The notes under the pieces were generated by a model. The model saw only the letters and a list, made by a program, of their open reading frames with translations, did not search any database and was not told the DNA's origin. Shown one piece after another: positions 23,445 through 34,641 of a DNA stretch of 64,000 nucleotides. The DNA comes from Pseudogymnoascus destructans (lineage: Eukaryota; Ascomycota; Leotiomycetes; Thelebolales; Thelebolaceae), in contig NW_020167541.1 in the NCBI RefSeq assembly GCF_001641265.1, positions 372,001 through 436,000 of the forward strand, written 5' to 3'. Position numbers and translations under genes: made by a program. How positions within the stretch are numbered: position 1 is the stretch's first letter; the number at the start of each line of letters is the position of its first letter.

Positions 23445-23522
23445 GATATACGCCCTATGCTCGCAGACAAGCTTAGCTACAGCCCGGCTAAGCGTTTGGT
23501 GCTCTTTGCCTCGGTCTGCCAT

Positions 23523-24080
23523 GAGGGTTGGCTTCCATAGTTATCATAGAGTAATATTAGTATTTACCTATTTCTAGAATAGGATGTCATTCAAATTGTT
23601 GATTATGGCTAACTACATACGATATACTACTAATTTACTAGGCTAGAAATGGCTCTGTTACAGTGTGACAGAGTTCTGTCACGTCACAGTGTGACAGTCC
23701 CCTTTCCTATTTGGGCACGTGGGGCCGGAGTGGGCACCTTGGCATTAGGTACGCCTTACCAAATATGTTAAGTACTGTTACAGGATATTGAGGCTCAAAA
23801 TCTATAAGTAGCCTCATATAAAATCCGTAAATAGAGCAATTTAGCAACTGTTACTGTCACACTTTTAGCGTGAAGATCCGAATATAACCCGGATCTATCC
23901 GTCAAATGTTGACCGGATCATGATCCTATCCGTGACAGCTACGGATCAGATCCGGATACGATCCGCCGAACACTGAATATATCAAGGTGGCCACTTCGTC
24001 AAATTACCCGTTTTCTATTACTATATTTCCTTCGTTGAGAAATTATATTTAAATATCCCTGCAAAACTTTAAAATATATA
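23523..24080. other. AT-rich anonymous sequence, probable old repeat debris
   Basis: No gene. Short inverted and direct motifs occur: CAGTGTGACAG twice near 23660-23700, and GGATC/GATCC-rich palindromic text near 23880-23970. This suggests degraded transposon ends, but no family is identifiable. Confidence 0.4.
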
Positions 24081-24402
24081 TTTATTTAGGGCAAAAGTTT
24101 TATATACCCGGTAAGTTCATAAATAAGTTTTATATACCATGGTGATTCTTACTAAGCAAGAAACCACTCAACGCGCTCGGCGCGTTGCCTCCCTCCCTCG
24201 CGTTGCCTCCCTCGCTGTTGCTCCCCCTCGCCATCGCCCTCCTCGCTGTCCCAGCTGACTCGCTAGCCGCTGCCCTCACTGAGGCACTCGACGGCGAGGG
24301 GGCTACGGGGGGCTACGGGGGGGGGGATTGGGGGGTTTTTACTGGTCGCAGGGGGTTTCATATTATGTAGGGTATATAAAACTTATGCCCTTTATTTATT
24401 TA
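24081..24402. mobile_element. MITE-like element abutting the MOD5 stop codon
   Basis: The left end reads TATTTATTTAGGGCAAAAGT then TTTATATACCC. The right end, reverse-complemented, reads AAATAAATAAAGGGCATAAG then TTTTATATACCC, so there are roughly 30-bp imperfect inverted ends about 320 bp apart. An additional internal copy of the TTTTATATACC end lies near 24130. The interior holds a G-rich tract (about 24296-24345, runs of 4-10 G) and no transposase. The right end overlaps the TAA stop of MOD5. No clean target duplication is seen. Confidence 0.55.
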
Positions 24403-25955
24403 AATTGGGGTATCTTTTGAAGTAGTTTCGCTTCCAAGATCAGTGGCAATAGATCTAACCTTCGAGTCATCTGTTGTGACATCAGTTTGAAGCTGTCTTG
24501 GAACCCTGGGCGGCCTGTTCAGCTTCCTTAGCTTCCCCCTATGCCCCCTACTTTGCAGATGAAAGTCCCAATTCGCCTCTGTAACGGCGGTTACATTGCA
24601 GACATCACAAGTCTGGCGTATCCAGAGGTCCGGCCTGTCTCCGAAATCAAAGTCCTTGCTAGGAGTCAGGAACTCCGCGGCCGCTGGCAACATTTCTGTC
24701 GGCGGCGGTAAGTCTAATCCGCCCAAAAAACCCCCGCAAACCTTTATAGCTTGGCTAGAAACGTCGAGCTGGAAGTTGCTAACTTCACTCCCATCCAGTA
24801 AATACAGGTTGCGAAGTGACTCTGCCCTCTTCAGAGCTATCAACAGCTTGAGCCGGATCCAACGGACTTGCCGCTTCGCATATTGGCGAGTCGCTGCTTT
24901 TGTCTGCTCGATTGAGAGGGCCAAAGCCTTACTTTTATCTTTTTCTGTCGTTGCTGGATCTGTAATAGTTGACAAATAAGGACTGAACTCCTTGAAACCA
25001 ATGGATACCCATATCCCCCTCGTCAAGTCCGGAGGCTGCGCGGCAGCAGTTTCGAGCTCCAGGAGTTTCTGGAGCGTCTGTACCTCTTCTATGAGGCCAT
25101 TTTCAACCATTTTGTCAACCCTGGCATCGAGCCTGCTCTTTAAGACCTCTTGTTCAGCATGAACCCAGAAGAGGAGTGTTGACTCCAATGAGATTATTCG
25201 ATCTTGCTCTTCCACATTCGGAGAGGCACCATCTTGTTGTGACGCACTCTTACGCTCCCTTTGCTTTGCATAAACATCCGAAGCTTTCTGACCTTGGGTC
25301 AAGTATATTTCCAGCGAACGTTGTATTCTCCGCCTGTCTTTCGGGTGCCACCTATCCGCCATGACCGGATCGACTTCCCTCAGCTTAGCAAGGATTTCTT
25401 CTGTGCTTGCCGCTAGAATAGGGTGCTTCTGCGAGGACACGTCGATTTTCGGATTTCCATCTTGTGGAGGTTCTACCTTCTTGTCGGTCTCCTCAATCAA
25501 ATGGTCGTCAAACAGCAGCGATTGCGTGTAATAGTGGGTGCCGCCAACCAGTATAGGCAGCCGGCCCCTCGACCGAATTTCCTCTATGATACCCTCTGCC
25601 TTGCGTTTAAAGACACCAACGTGCCATGGCTCTTCGTCCAGCGAGACATTCCCTATTAGGTGGTGTGGGACCCCTTGTTGCTCTGCTGGAGTTATTTTGT
25701 TGGTTACGATGGGCAGCCCAGTGTACATCTGCATCGCGTCACCATTGATGATTTCGCCATTGTAACGGAGAGCCAGGTCAACTGCTAGCTAAAAAGGGTC
25801 AGCTTTCAACATCGAGGCCAGGGATAGGTATAAAGAGCACAACATACCTGCGATTTTCCTGTACCTGTTGCGCCGAGGACAATCACGACTGGTTTATGGG
25901 GCGGTTTGCGTGGCATGATCGTATCTTTAAGATACCTGAGCAGTGGCCGGAACAT
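24400..25955 (-). CDS. MOD5: tRNA dimethylallyltransferase, MOD5
   Basis: Transfers a dimethylallyl group to A37 of tRNAs reading UNN codons, in cytosol and mitochondria. Exon 25848-25955 and exon 24400-25788 flank a 59-nt intron (GTATGT...TTTTAG), giving 498 residues from ATG 25955 or 485 from ATG 25916. The P-loop GATGTGKS lies just before the splice. Then come NGDAMQMYTGLPIVTNK, HHLIGNVSL and PILVGGTHYYTQSLLFDD, the substrate and tRNA-binding core. Near the C-terminus is a matrin-type zinc finger C-x2-C-x12-H-x5-H (TCDVCNVTAV...HLQSRGH), as in eukaryotic members. The extra 13 N-terminal residues of the long form (MFRPLLRYLKDTI) are basic/hydrophobic and could target mitochondria. The stop codon lies at the edge of a MITE-like element. 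Confidence 0.94.
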
Positions 25956-26360
25956 GAGAAGCCCATCTCAACTATGGGCAAATAAATGTGTGGTCTTCAT
26001 CGAAAGTAAACCAGTAAACAAAGTTCGCAGGTTTCCACCCCCAATGACCAAGAATTAGAAAACCGTTAGGTTCTTATCGCTTATCGAAAAGCATAGGGAC
26101 GTTATATTAAGACATCACGTGGTTCCCCATTGAGGTAAATGTGTCTTTCTACAATCCCCACAAAACGCTGAAGCGAAGGTCAGTTCCCTGAGCTGTAACC
26201 TTACTTATTCCGTGCCTTTCCATCTTGACACATCACACGAGAACACATTGCGATTCGCGGCAGCAAGCAGGAGACCGACATTTTCATTTCTTGTCGTTCC
26301 TTAACTGGTGTTCTTCTTTCCATTCCACGTCTGCGACGTTTGAGAAAACAAACCGCCAAG
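25956..26360. promoter_or_regulatory. Divergent promoter of MOD5 and SEC61
   Basis: 405 bp between the MOD5 long-form start and the SEC61 start. A pyrimidine-rich tract (TTTCTTGTCG...TTCTTCTTTCC) lies about 30-75 bp before the SEC61 ATG, typical of highly expressed fungal genes. No named factor site is claimed. Confidence 0.5.
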
Positions 26361-27933
26361 ATGAGTGGCCGTACGTGTTTATGCCTCCCTAAAATGAGAT
26401 CTCCGCATCAGCGGCGCCCAATTGCACAGCAATGGCTAACATTTTGATCTCTCTGCAGTCCGATTCCTAGACCTCATCAAGCCCTTTACGCCGTTCCTCC
26501 CTGAGGTTCAGCAGCCGGAAACCAAGGTTCCATTCAACCAAAAGTTGATGTGGACTGGTTTGACGCTGTTGATCTTCTTGGTCATGAGCCAGATGCCATT
26601 ATACGGCATTGTGTCCTCAGATACCTCCGATCCTCTCTACTGGCTGCGCATGATGCTGGCGAGTAACAGAGGAACTCTGATGGAATTGGGTATTTCGCCA
26701 ATTATCTCGTCCGGCATGGTGTTCCAGCTCCTTGCTGGCACCCACCTCATCGATGTCAACCTTGACCTGAAGTCCGACCGTGAGCTGTACCAAACCGCTC
26801 AGAAGCTCTTCGCTATCATCCTCTCTATGGGACAGGCCACCGTGTATGTCTTCACCGGTCTTTACGGACAGCCATCTGACCTCGGCGCCGGCGTTGTCTT
26901 CCTCCTCATCCTTCAATTGGTTGTGGCTGGTCTTATTGTTATCCTCCTTGATGAGCTTCTCCAGAAGGGATACGGACTTGGAAGCGGTATCTCTCTCTTC
27001 ATTGCTACCAACATTTGCGAGTCTATCATCTGGAAGGCGTTCTCGCCCACCACAATCAACACTGGACGTGGCCCAGAGTTCGAGGGAGCTGTCATTGCAC
27101 TGTTCCACCTCCTCCTCACCTGGCCCAACAAGCAGCGCGCTCTCCAGGAGGCGTTCTACCGCCAAAACCTCCCCAACATCATGAACTTGATCGCAACCCT
27201 CCTCGTCTTCTCCGCTGTCATCTACCTTCAGGGCTTCCGTGTCGAGATCCCTGTCAAGTCGTCCCGCCAGCGTGGCGCTCGCGGATCCTACCCAGTCCGC
27301 CTCTTCTACACCTCGAACATGCCCATTATGCTGCAGTCCGCCCTGTCTTCCAACGTCTTCCTCATCTCCCAGATGCTCTACTCGCGCTTCTCTGAGAACC
27401 TCCTCGTCCGCCTTTTCGGTATCTGGGAGGCTAAGGAGGGATCTGCCCAGCTCTTTGCTACTTCCGGTGTCGCATACTACATGTCTCCTCCATTGAACTT
27501 CACCGAGGCGCTCCTCGACCCTGTCCACACCGCCGTTTACATCGCCTACATGCTTATCGCCTGCGCCGTCTTCTCCAAGACCTGGATCGAGGTTTCCGGC
27601 TCTAGCCCAAGAGACGTCGCCAAGCAGCTCAAGGACCAAGGACTCGTTATGGCTGGCCACAGAGAGCAGAGCATGTACAAGGAGCTGAAGAGAATCATCC
27701 CAACTGCCGCTGCTTTCGGAGGTGCATGCATTGGTGGTCTGTCTGTCATGAGCGACCTTATGGGAGCTCTCGGATCTGGAACTGGTATCCTGTTGGCTGT
27801 CACGTGAGTTTAATACCCCGAATTGTGACAACGGAACAATTACTAATTGTTAAACAGTATTATCTACGGATACTTTGAGATTGCCGCGAAGGAGGGCGAC
27901 ATGGCTGGGATGAAGGGTATGATTATGGGCTAA
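26361..27933 (+). CDS. SEC61: Sec61 alpha subunit of the ER translocon
   Basis: Central pore protein for cotranslational and post-translational import into the ER. Exons 26361-26370, 26459-27803 and 27858-27933 give exactly 476 residues, the normal size. The first exon encodes only MSG plus one base. The N-terminus RFLDLIKPFTPFLPEV, the plug region ISPIISSGMVFQLLAGT, the cytosolic loop FRVEIPVKSSRQRGARGSYP and the TM7-8 region with SNVFLISQMLYSRF are all typical. The last exon supplies IIYGYFEIAAKEGD. Ten membrane segments are expected. Codon use is strongly C-ending, in keeping with high expression. Confidence 0.97.
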
Positions 27934-28260
27934 TAGGGCATTATATTGGGATGGGATATACTGTCACAATAAGGGACCCAGAATCAGAGATTCCTGAGGG
28001 CCTATGTAAATCTATGGCACAAAGCGTGGGAGTTTATTATGACAAAGAAAAAGGGTTAAATGCATTTGCGGTGGATGGGGACATCTATATACTAATAGAC
28101 CATACGCACAACCCGTTTGTATCTATATTACCCCGAACTGAGCGAAGGGAGTGGGGCGTGCTTGCCAGTTCATTATTTTGCACATACACATTACGTACGG
28201 TGACTGTAATCCCATTTGCAGCTCCATAATACGGATCCGGTTGGATTTCACGGGACGCAA

Positions 28261-28326
28261 CGCCCCTGAGCTGAGACACTCACCGCCCCTGAGCTGAGAC
28301 ACTCACGCCCTTGAGCTGAGACACCG
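28261..28326. repeat. Tandem repeat, three 19-23-bp units
   Basis: CGCCCCTGAGCTGAGACACT plus CAC is present twice, followed by CGCCCTTGAGCTGAGACAC and the start of a fourth unit (CGCCCG). The second unit and the third overlap slightly in length. Confidence 0.8.
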
Positions 28327-29274
28327 CCCGTCGGGATGCTTACTCTGACCGTATTCCAAAGCGGCAGCCCTGAGCGCGGCGGATGCATCATTGGCGGCGC
28401 ATATAGCCAGGGGATATGCAAGGCGTCGCATGGGCGGATAGAGGGCTGGATCGGGATCGGGATCGGGTTCTCCAGTTCGCCAGTTCTAGGTGTGTAAGCC
28501 AGAGGCGCAGGGATGGAGATTGGAAGGGGGCGGGGGACGGAAGGGGGGCGGATGACGATTTTGGGGGTCCCGAGGTTGCTGTTGTGATGTGATTGAGTAA
28601 AAGGGGAGGTGGTGTTTGGTTGGTGATACGTAGAAGAAGAGAATATTAAACCCCACTTGTCGAGAGCCGCACCCAGTTTTGGCGATGCGTGACACAGCAC
28701 TACTGCACGAACGGCCGTGTCTCATAGGACGACGCATTGGGGTTTCATGGAATTGCCATTTTTTTTGGAGCGAGGGGTAGCTTTCCCGCCCGTGTAGGAT
28801 GATTTTGATAAGAGCCCCCCCGAAGAGCCCCGCCGACCCTCCTTTCTAGGACAAGCTCGAACATCCTCTGTACTCGTAGCGCAGGCGATCTTGCATCATC
28901 ACCCGACTATGTATTGGTAAAACAAAAAAATAAAAAAATAGTCGGGGCCTAGAAGAGTGTAAATGCAAGGGATAAGATAATCATCACACATACATGCTGT
29001 ACTGGGGTACTCGTTGCCTAATAAACCTTGCCTACCTAGGTAATAAACCTTTTCTCTGCGTCTGCCACAAAGTACTACATACTTTCACCCGGGGCCCGCT
29101 ATCAACGTTCCGCTGCGTGGTCACAAAACCGGTGAATTCACTACCAAAATGCACTAACGCCCGCCCAAATTTTGTTCGCGACCTTCCCAAAAGTAAACCG
29201 CGACCCGTTGGGGTGAGAGTGCATATCTCACTCAACCACCACCACCAAAACAGTGTCTTGTCCCTTCTTCTCCC

Positions 29275-29288
29275 TTCTTCTTCTTCTT

Positions 29289-29318
<30 letters not shown>
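29275..29318. repeat. TTC trinucleotide microsatellite
   Basis: About 14 uninterrupted TTC units on the plus strand, a polypyrimidine tract in the 5' region of the downstream ABC transporter gene. Confidence 0.95.
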
Positions 29319-29320
<2 letters not shown>

Positions 29321-29441
29321 GATAGGTCACTCCATAAAAGGTCCACCCCGCAGCAGATACACGAAGAAGTTTATCGTGTGTATGCAGGACCGACAAGACA
29401 TCTGGGTGTCAACGTCTGGGCTCTGAGAAAAGTTGCTGCCA

Positions 29442-32400
29442 ATGGAGGGTGACTTCGGGCAAAAGCATGAGCTGGGCAGCTGCTCATGGCCCATCTGGCA
29501 GGTCGATGACTTCTCGAATTGCTTCCAGAGAGAGTGAGTTTTACCCGCTGAATTCTCCAAGCCCGACGCATTACTGATCGTGATATCACAGCTACCTAAA
29601 AGTGCTTCTCCCACTCGTCGCCTTCTCGCTCTCCTTTCTTCTAATCATATTCCAAGCCGTCCAGCGCAAGATCGCTGCCCGGAGGAACCGGGTCGGCGGA
29701 TACGAGCCGCTGAGCAATGGCAACACCGCCTTTGGCGTGTCCGAGCACCGCGAAAATGGCGACCTGGACTCGGACGCCGACAGAGAGAGCGAGGGGGAGG
29801 CCTTGACCATTGGAGCCGGGCGATTAGCATTGGCGAAAAACCCCCCCCCCGGCTCAGTGGGCGTGCTCGACCGTCCGAGGGCCCAGTATAGCATGGTTAT
29901 AATCGAGGAGCTGGCGCTCCTGGGACTCATTGCTGTCAGCGCGACGGCATTTGCGACGCAGGCTTATGGGCCGAATGGCGGGCAGGCGGCGGTGTCTCAG
30001 GGCTTGACTTGGGTGTATTTATTCATTCTGGCGACGTTTCGATTGGTGCTTTCGGATACGAAATATAGGATACCGAGGCTTTGGGATCATACTGCGGTTC
30101 TGTACACGACGATGTGGATCCTCGAGATTATCATCTTCCGCTCGGTGCTGATCCACCCTCGCACTACATTGACCCAGGTTCTCGTTATCTTGGAATTCTC
30201 CCTCACGACTCTACTATTCGGCATCGCCCTCACAACACGGAAGGGTAACAAGGCAGTTATTATGGAATGGGATGGCGACATTGAGCCTTCCCGAGAGCCA
30301 TTGGCCAGTTTATTCTCCCTCGCCACATTTTCATGGGTGGATTCTATTGTATATACGGGCTACATCAAGACGCTGGAGATAACTGATGTGTGGAACCTGA
30401 CGCCAAAGGATAAAACTGCGGCCGTTTTGGAGCGCTATCGCCAGCTACCCAAGACCATGAAGCTTATGTGGCACCTCCTTCGTTTCTTCCGTGGCAAGCT
30501 GCTTGCACAATGCGCCTACGCATTCTTCTCCGCTTGGTTCACCTTTGCTCCAACCCTGCTGTTGAAATCCATCCTGGAGTACATTGAAGAGCCAGGTGAG
30601 ACGCCGAGGAACGTCATTTGGCTGTATGTTATCCTTCTCGCCTTCACCGACATAATCAGATCTTTACTCGACCAACAAGCTCTATGGATCGGGAGAAGGG
30701 TGTGCATTCAGCTTCGCGCCATTATCATCGGCGAGCTCTATGCCAAGGCCCTCCGTCGTAAGGCAGCGGCAAGCAGCGATACGGTTCTGGGAGAGAAGCA
30801 AGGCCAGGAAGACGCCGAGAAGCCCAGCCGACTAAGCAGACTCTTTGGTTTTGCCAAGAAGAAGGAACCGGATAACAAGTCTGCTACGCAAGCCCCAGAG
30901 GCGTTGGTGGGCGGTGCTGCCAAGAGTGATAGTGACGCTCAAGTTAACGTTGGAACCATCATTAACTTGATGTCCGTTGATTCCTTCAAGGTGGCTGAGA
31001 TTAGCAGTTACCTTCACTTCCTGCTCTCCTCTGGGCCAACCCAACTGGTCGTCAGTGTCATTCTTCTCTACCAAGTCCTGGGCTGGAGCTCAATCCCAGG
31101 ACTCATCGTCATGCTCTTCCTACTTCCCGTCAACATTGGATTTGCATTTGCCTTCGGAAGAGCGCAGAAGAAGATTATGGCGGCAACAGATAAACGAATC
31201 CACACCACCAACGAGATCCTGCAAAATATCCGCGTCATCAAGTTTTTTGCTTGGGAGCATCGCTTCAGCAACCTCATCAGCGAGAAGAGGAAGGCCGAGC
31301 TCAAGCAACTGCGCGGTAGATTTATCATCTGGTCTTTTGCCGTGGCGGTTTGGAATACTGTGCCTGTGGCAATCACCTTCTTCTCGTTCCTCGTCTACAC
31401 AATGGTTGAGAAGAAGCCACTTTACCCTTCCGTTGCATTTACGGCTATCTCGCTCTTCAACATTCTGAGAGTGCCTCTCGACCAGCTTGGTGACATGATT
31501 GCCCACGTCAACGAATCCAGCGTTTCTATCACCCGTGTGGAAGAGTTCCTTAACGAGGATGAGACTGAGAAGTACGATCAGCTTGCACATGATAACGTTG
31601 ATGAGAATGGAAACGAGATCATTGGATTCGACAACGGATGCTTTTCCTGGGCTAGCAAAGACGAAGTGGTTGCCGAAGGTGGAACCCCCGCTTTCCGATT
31701 GATGGACCTGGACATCAGATTCGCTGTTGGCAAGCTTAATATCATCGCTGGTCCAACCGGCTCTGGAAAGACCTCGTTGATCATGGCTCTTCTTGGCGAG
31801 ATGTCCAGGATCAGCGGTGAGGTGCATCTTCCTGGAGGCTACAGCCGTGAAGATGTTCGTCCCGACCCCGATACTGGTCTCACCGAGAGCGTCGCGTACT
31901 GTGCGCAGCAAGCTTGGCTCGTTAATGCGAATATCAAGCAGAACATTCTATTCGCACAGGAACTTGATGAGAAGAGATACAGAGATGTTATCATCGCTTG
32001 CGCACTGGAGCGCGATCTCGATATTTTGGATAACGGCGACCAGACCCTTGTTGGCGAGAAGGGCATCACCCTCTCAGGCGGACAGAAACAACGCATTTCC
32101 CTTGCTAGAGCTCTATACTCGAACTCCAGACATCTACTCCTTGACGACTGCTTGAGCGCTGTCGACTCTCACACTGCCAAATGGATCTTCGATAACTGCA
32201 TCGCCGGCCCTCTTATGAGAAACCGAACTTGTATCCTGGTTTCCCACAACCTCGCACTGTGTGTTCCCTCCGCTGAGCACGTTGTCGTTCTTGATAACGG
32301 AAGAATATCTGTTCAGGGGAACCCTCTCCGCGTTATCTCATCTGGAAAGCTGGGCGAGGACTTGCCTCTGCAGTTGAGCAGTGCTGGCCTGGTTTCCCAG

Positions 32401-34641
32401 ATCCCGTCTCGTGTGCCATCGTCTGTCGGTGAACAGAGTGATCAGACGTTGATTGATTCTCCTGCCGAAGCGAACGAGGACGGCACGACAGATGCAGCAA
32501 AGCCCCCGAAGAAAGTCAACAAGCCACAAGATGCAATGGAAGAGTCCAAGGCCGTGGGCAGCGTCAAATTCGAAACCACGGTTATTTACTTAAAGGCTAT
32601 GGGCCCTTGGTGGTTCTGGGTTCTTGCAGTCATTGTCTTCGGCGTGCAGCAGCTGGCCGCGGTTTCGAGCAATGTCTGGATCAGGGAGTGGGCCAACCAA
32701 TATGACCTACCAGAAGAAGCCGGGAAGCAATTCGTGTCTACGACTGGATTCTTTGCTAACCCGGCCGCCTCGAACGCACTGTCAAATACCCAGGGGCTCG
32801 CTAGGTTCATTCCGTACTTTAGTGATGAGTGGTCGCTCAAGGCCCTCATTGCTCCCGATGTGGATGTCAAGTACTACCTCATAGTGTATGCTGCAATTGG
32901 GCTTGGTGGGATGTTTGTGGCTCTCTTCAGGGATCTTTGGCTCTTTTACGGATCGCTCACGGCTTCGTGGAGTATCCATCAGGATCTTATCCACTCCGTC
33001 ACCCGCGCGCAGTTCAAGTTCTTCGACGTCACGCCTCTTGGACAGATCATGAACCGCTTCTCCAAGGATCTTGAGTCTATCGATCAGCAAATTGCACCTG
33101 TCGCTATCGGCGTTGCCAGTTGTGCACTAGCGATTGTGGTTACTATTACCCTTATCAGCGCAATCACTCCCGGTTTCCTCATTGCTGCGGCTTTCATCAG
33201 CGTCATCTACTTCCTGATTGGACGATTCTACCTCAGGTCATCGAGAGATTTGAAGAGATTGGAGTCTGTGCAAAGAAGCCCACTATTCCAGCAGTTTGGC
33301 GAGACTCTAACGGGTATCACTACTATTCGTGCCTACGGTGATGAGAAGCGCTTTATTCGCGACAATGCTGTTCGCGTCGACACCTACAACCGCCCATTCA
33401 TCTACCTCTGGGCAGCTAACAGATGGCTCTCCTTCCGTATCGATGTTGTTGGAGATCTGGTTGCTTTATTCGCCGGAATGTTCGTCATCTTCAGCATCGG
33501 CAGCATCGATGCCGGGTCCGCAGGCCTCTCTCTCGGATACGCCATTACTTTCACCGAGAACGTGCTGTGGCTCGTGAGACTGTATGCCATTTATGAGCAG
33601 AACATGAACTCGGTGGAGCGAATCAAAGAATACCTCGACGTCGAGCAAGAGGCCCAGGCCGAGAACGAGAAGACACAACCTGCGGTGAATTGGCCCAGCC
33701 AGGGATCGGTCGAGTTCATCAACTACACAACTCGCTACAGAGCCGATCTGGATCCAGTTCTCCGCAATGTCACCGTCAAAATCAATCCACTGGAGAAGGT
33801 CGGCATCGTCGGCCGCACCGGAGCCGGCAAGAGTTCACTAGCCCTCGCTCTTTTCCGCGGCCTCGAAGCAGAGGAAGGCAATATCCTAATCGACGGTATC
33901 GACATCGGTCTCATCGGCCTCCGCGACCTCCGCGAGTCCATCACCATCGTCCCTCAAGACCCAACCCTCTTCACCGGCACCATCCGCAGCAACCTCGACC
34001 CCTTCAACCTCTTCACCGACGAAGACATCTTCACAGCCCTCAACCGCGTCCAGCTGATCGGCAACGACACCGCCGCGCAGACACCATCGACATCCCGCCC
34101 CGTAACCCCCGGCACCAGCCGCGCAAACACCAGCACCGCACTCCCCACCACCTCCACCGTCCTCGCCTCCGGCGCATCTGGCGCTTCTACCCCAGCGACT
34201 AACAAAAACATCTTCCTCAACCTCTCCTCCCCCGTCGCCGAATCCGGCAACAACCTATCCCAGGGCCAACGGCAACTCCTCTGTCTCGCGCGCGCGCTCC
34301 TCAAGAACCCGCGCGTGCTGATGATGGACGAGGCGACGGCTAGTATCGACTATGCGACCGATGCGAAGATCCAGGAGACGATTAGGGAGTTGATGAGCAC
34401 GATCATCACGATTGCGCATCGCTTGCAGACGATTGTAGATTATGATAAGGTGTTGGTGCTGGATAAGGGGCGCGTGGTGGAGTTTGATCACCCGCATCAG
34501 TTGCTGAAGAAGAGGGGCGAGGGGGCGGTGTTTAGGGGGATGTGTGAGACGAGTGGGGAGTTGGAGGCGCTTGTGAAGACGGCGAAGATGGCGTGGGAGA
34601 AGGGAAGGTTGGTGGATGTTGATAGTGATGCGGAGGAGTAA
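29442..34641 (+). CDS. ABC transporter, MRP/ABCC subfamily, Ybt1-like
   Basis: Full-length ABC exporter with an extra N-terminal membrane domain, likely vacuolar, moving conjugated organic anions or bile-acid-like compounds by analogy with yeast Ybt1. Exon 29442-29533 (MEGDFGQKHELGSCSWPIWQ...) and exon 29592-34641 flank a 58-nt intron, about 1713 residues. NBD1: Walker A GPTGSGKT (about 751), signature LSGGQKQRISLARALY, Walker B HLLLDDCLSAVD. NBD2: Walker A GRTGAGKS (about 1438), signature LSQGQRQLLCLARALL, Walker B RVLMMDEATASID. TMD1 carries a charged cytosolic insert of about 60 residues (SSDTVLGEKQGQEDAEK...), and the stretch between Walker A and the signature of NBD2 has a Ser/Thr/Pro-rich insert of about 45 residues. 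Both sites are complete, so it should hydrolyse ATP. The substrate is unknown. Confidence 0.93.

Larger units (their letters stand above)
22252..23522 (-). pseudogene. Unidentified gene relic split by two solo LTRs
   Basis: On the minus strand a start at 23522 gives MADRGKEHQTLSRAVAKLVC then EHRAYI, where the LTR at 22520-23444 cuts in. Ignoring that LTR, one GATAT duplicate and the smaller LTR-C copy with one GTCAA duplicate, the frame continues with SGEQDAQSSMTDALDSWITM and then LDAREEV up to 22252. There the outer LTR-A cuts it off. The fragment is about 58 residues, hydrophilic and helical-looking. No family is recognised. It could be a host gene start or the start of a transposon protein. 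Confidence 0.5.
27934..29441. other. Long intergenic region with simple repeats
   Basis: No supported gene. It holds the 3' end of SEC61, a 23-bp tandem repeat at 28261-28326, a GATCGG run at about 28449-28467 and a TTC microsatellite at 29275-29318 lying 120 bp upstream of the ABC transporter start. Confidence 0.5.

Noticed and set aside
26617..27831. 404-codon open frame on the minus strand opposite SEC61
   Set aside because: It mirrors the SEC61 exon; C-ending codons on the sense strand suppress antisense stops. The translation is Asp/Glu/Ser-rich with no domain.
27951..28229. 92-codon frame just after SEC61
   Set aside because: Lies in the presumed 3' untranslated region, with no homology-like motif and no splice support.
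31120..31911. 263-codon open frame opposite the ABC transporter
   Set aside because: Shadow of a conserved coding region covering NBD1; no independent features.
33690..34202. 170-codon His/Arg/Pro-rich frame within the ABC transporter
   Set aside because: Alternate frame of the NBD2 coding region with extreme composition bias.
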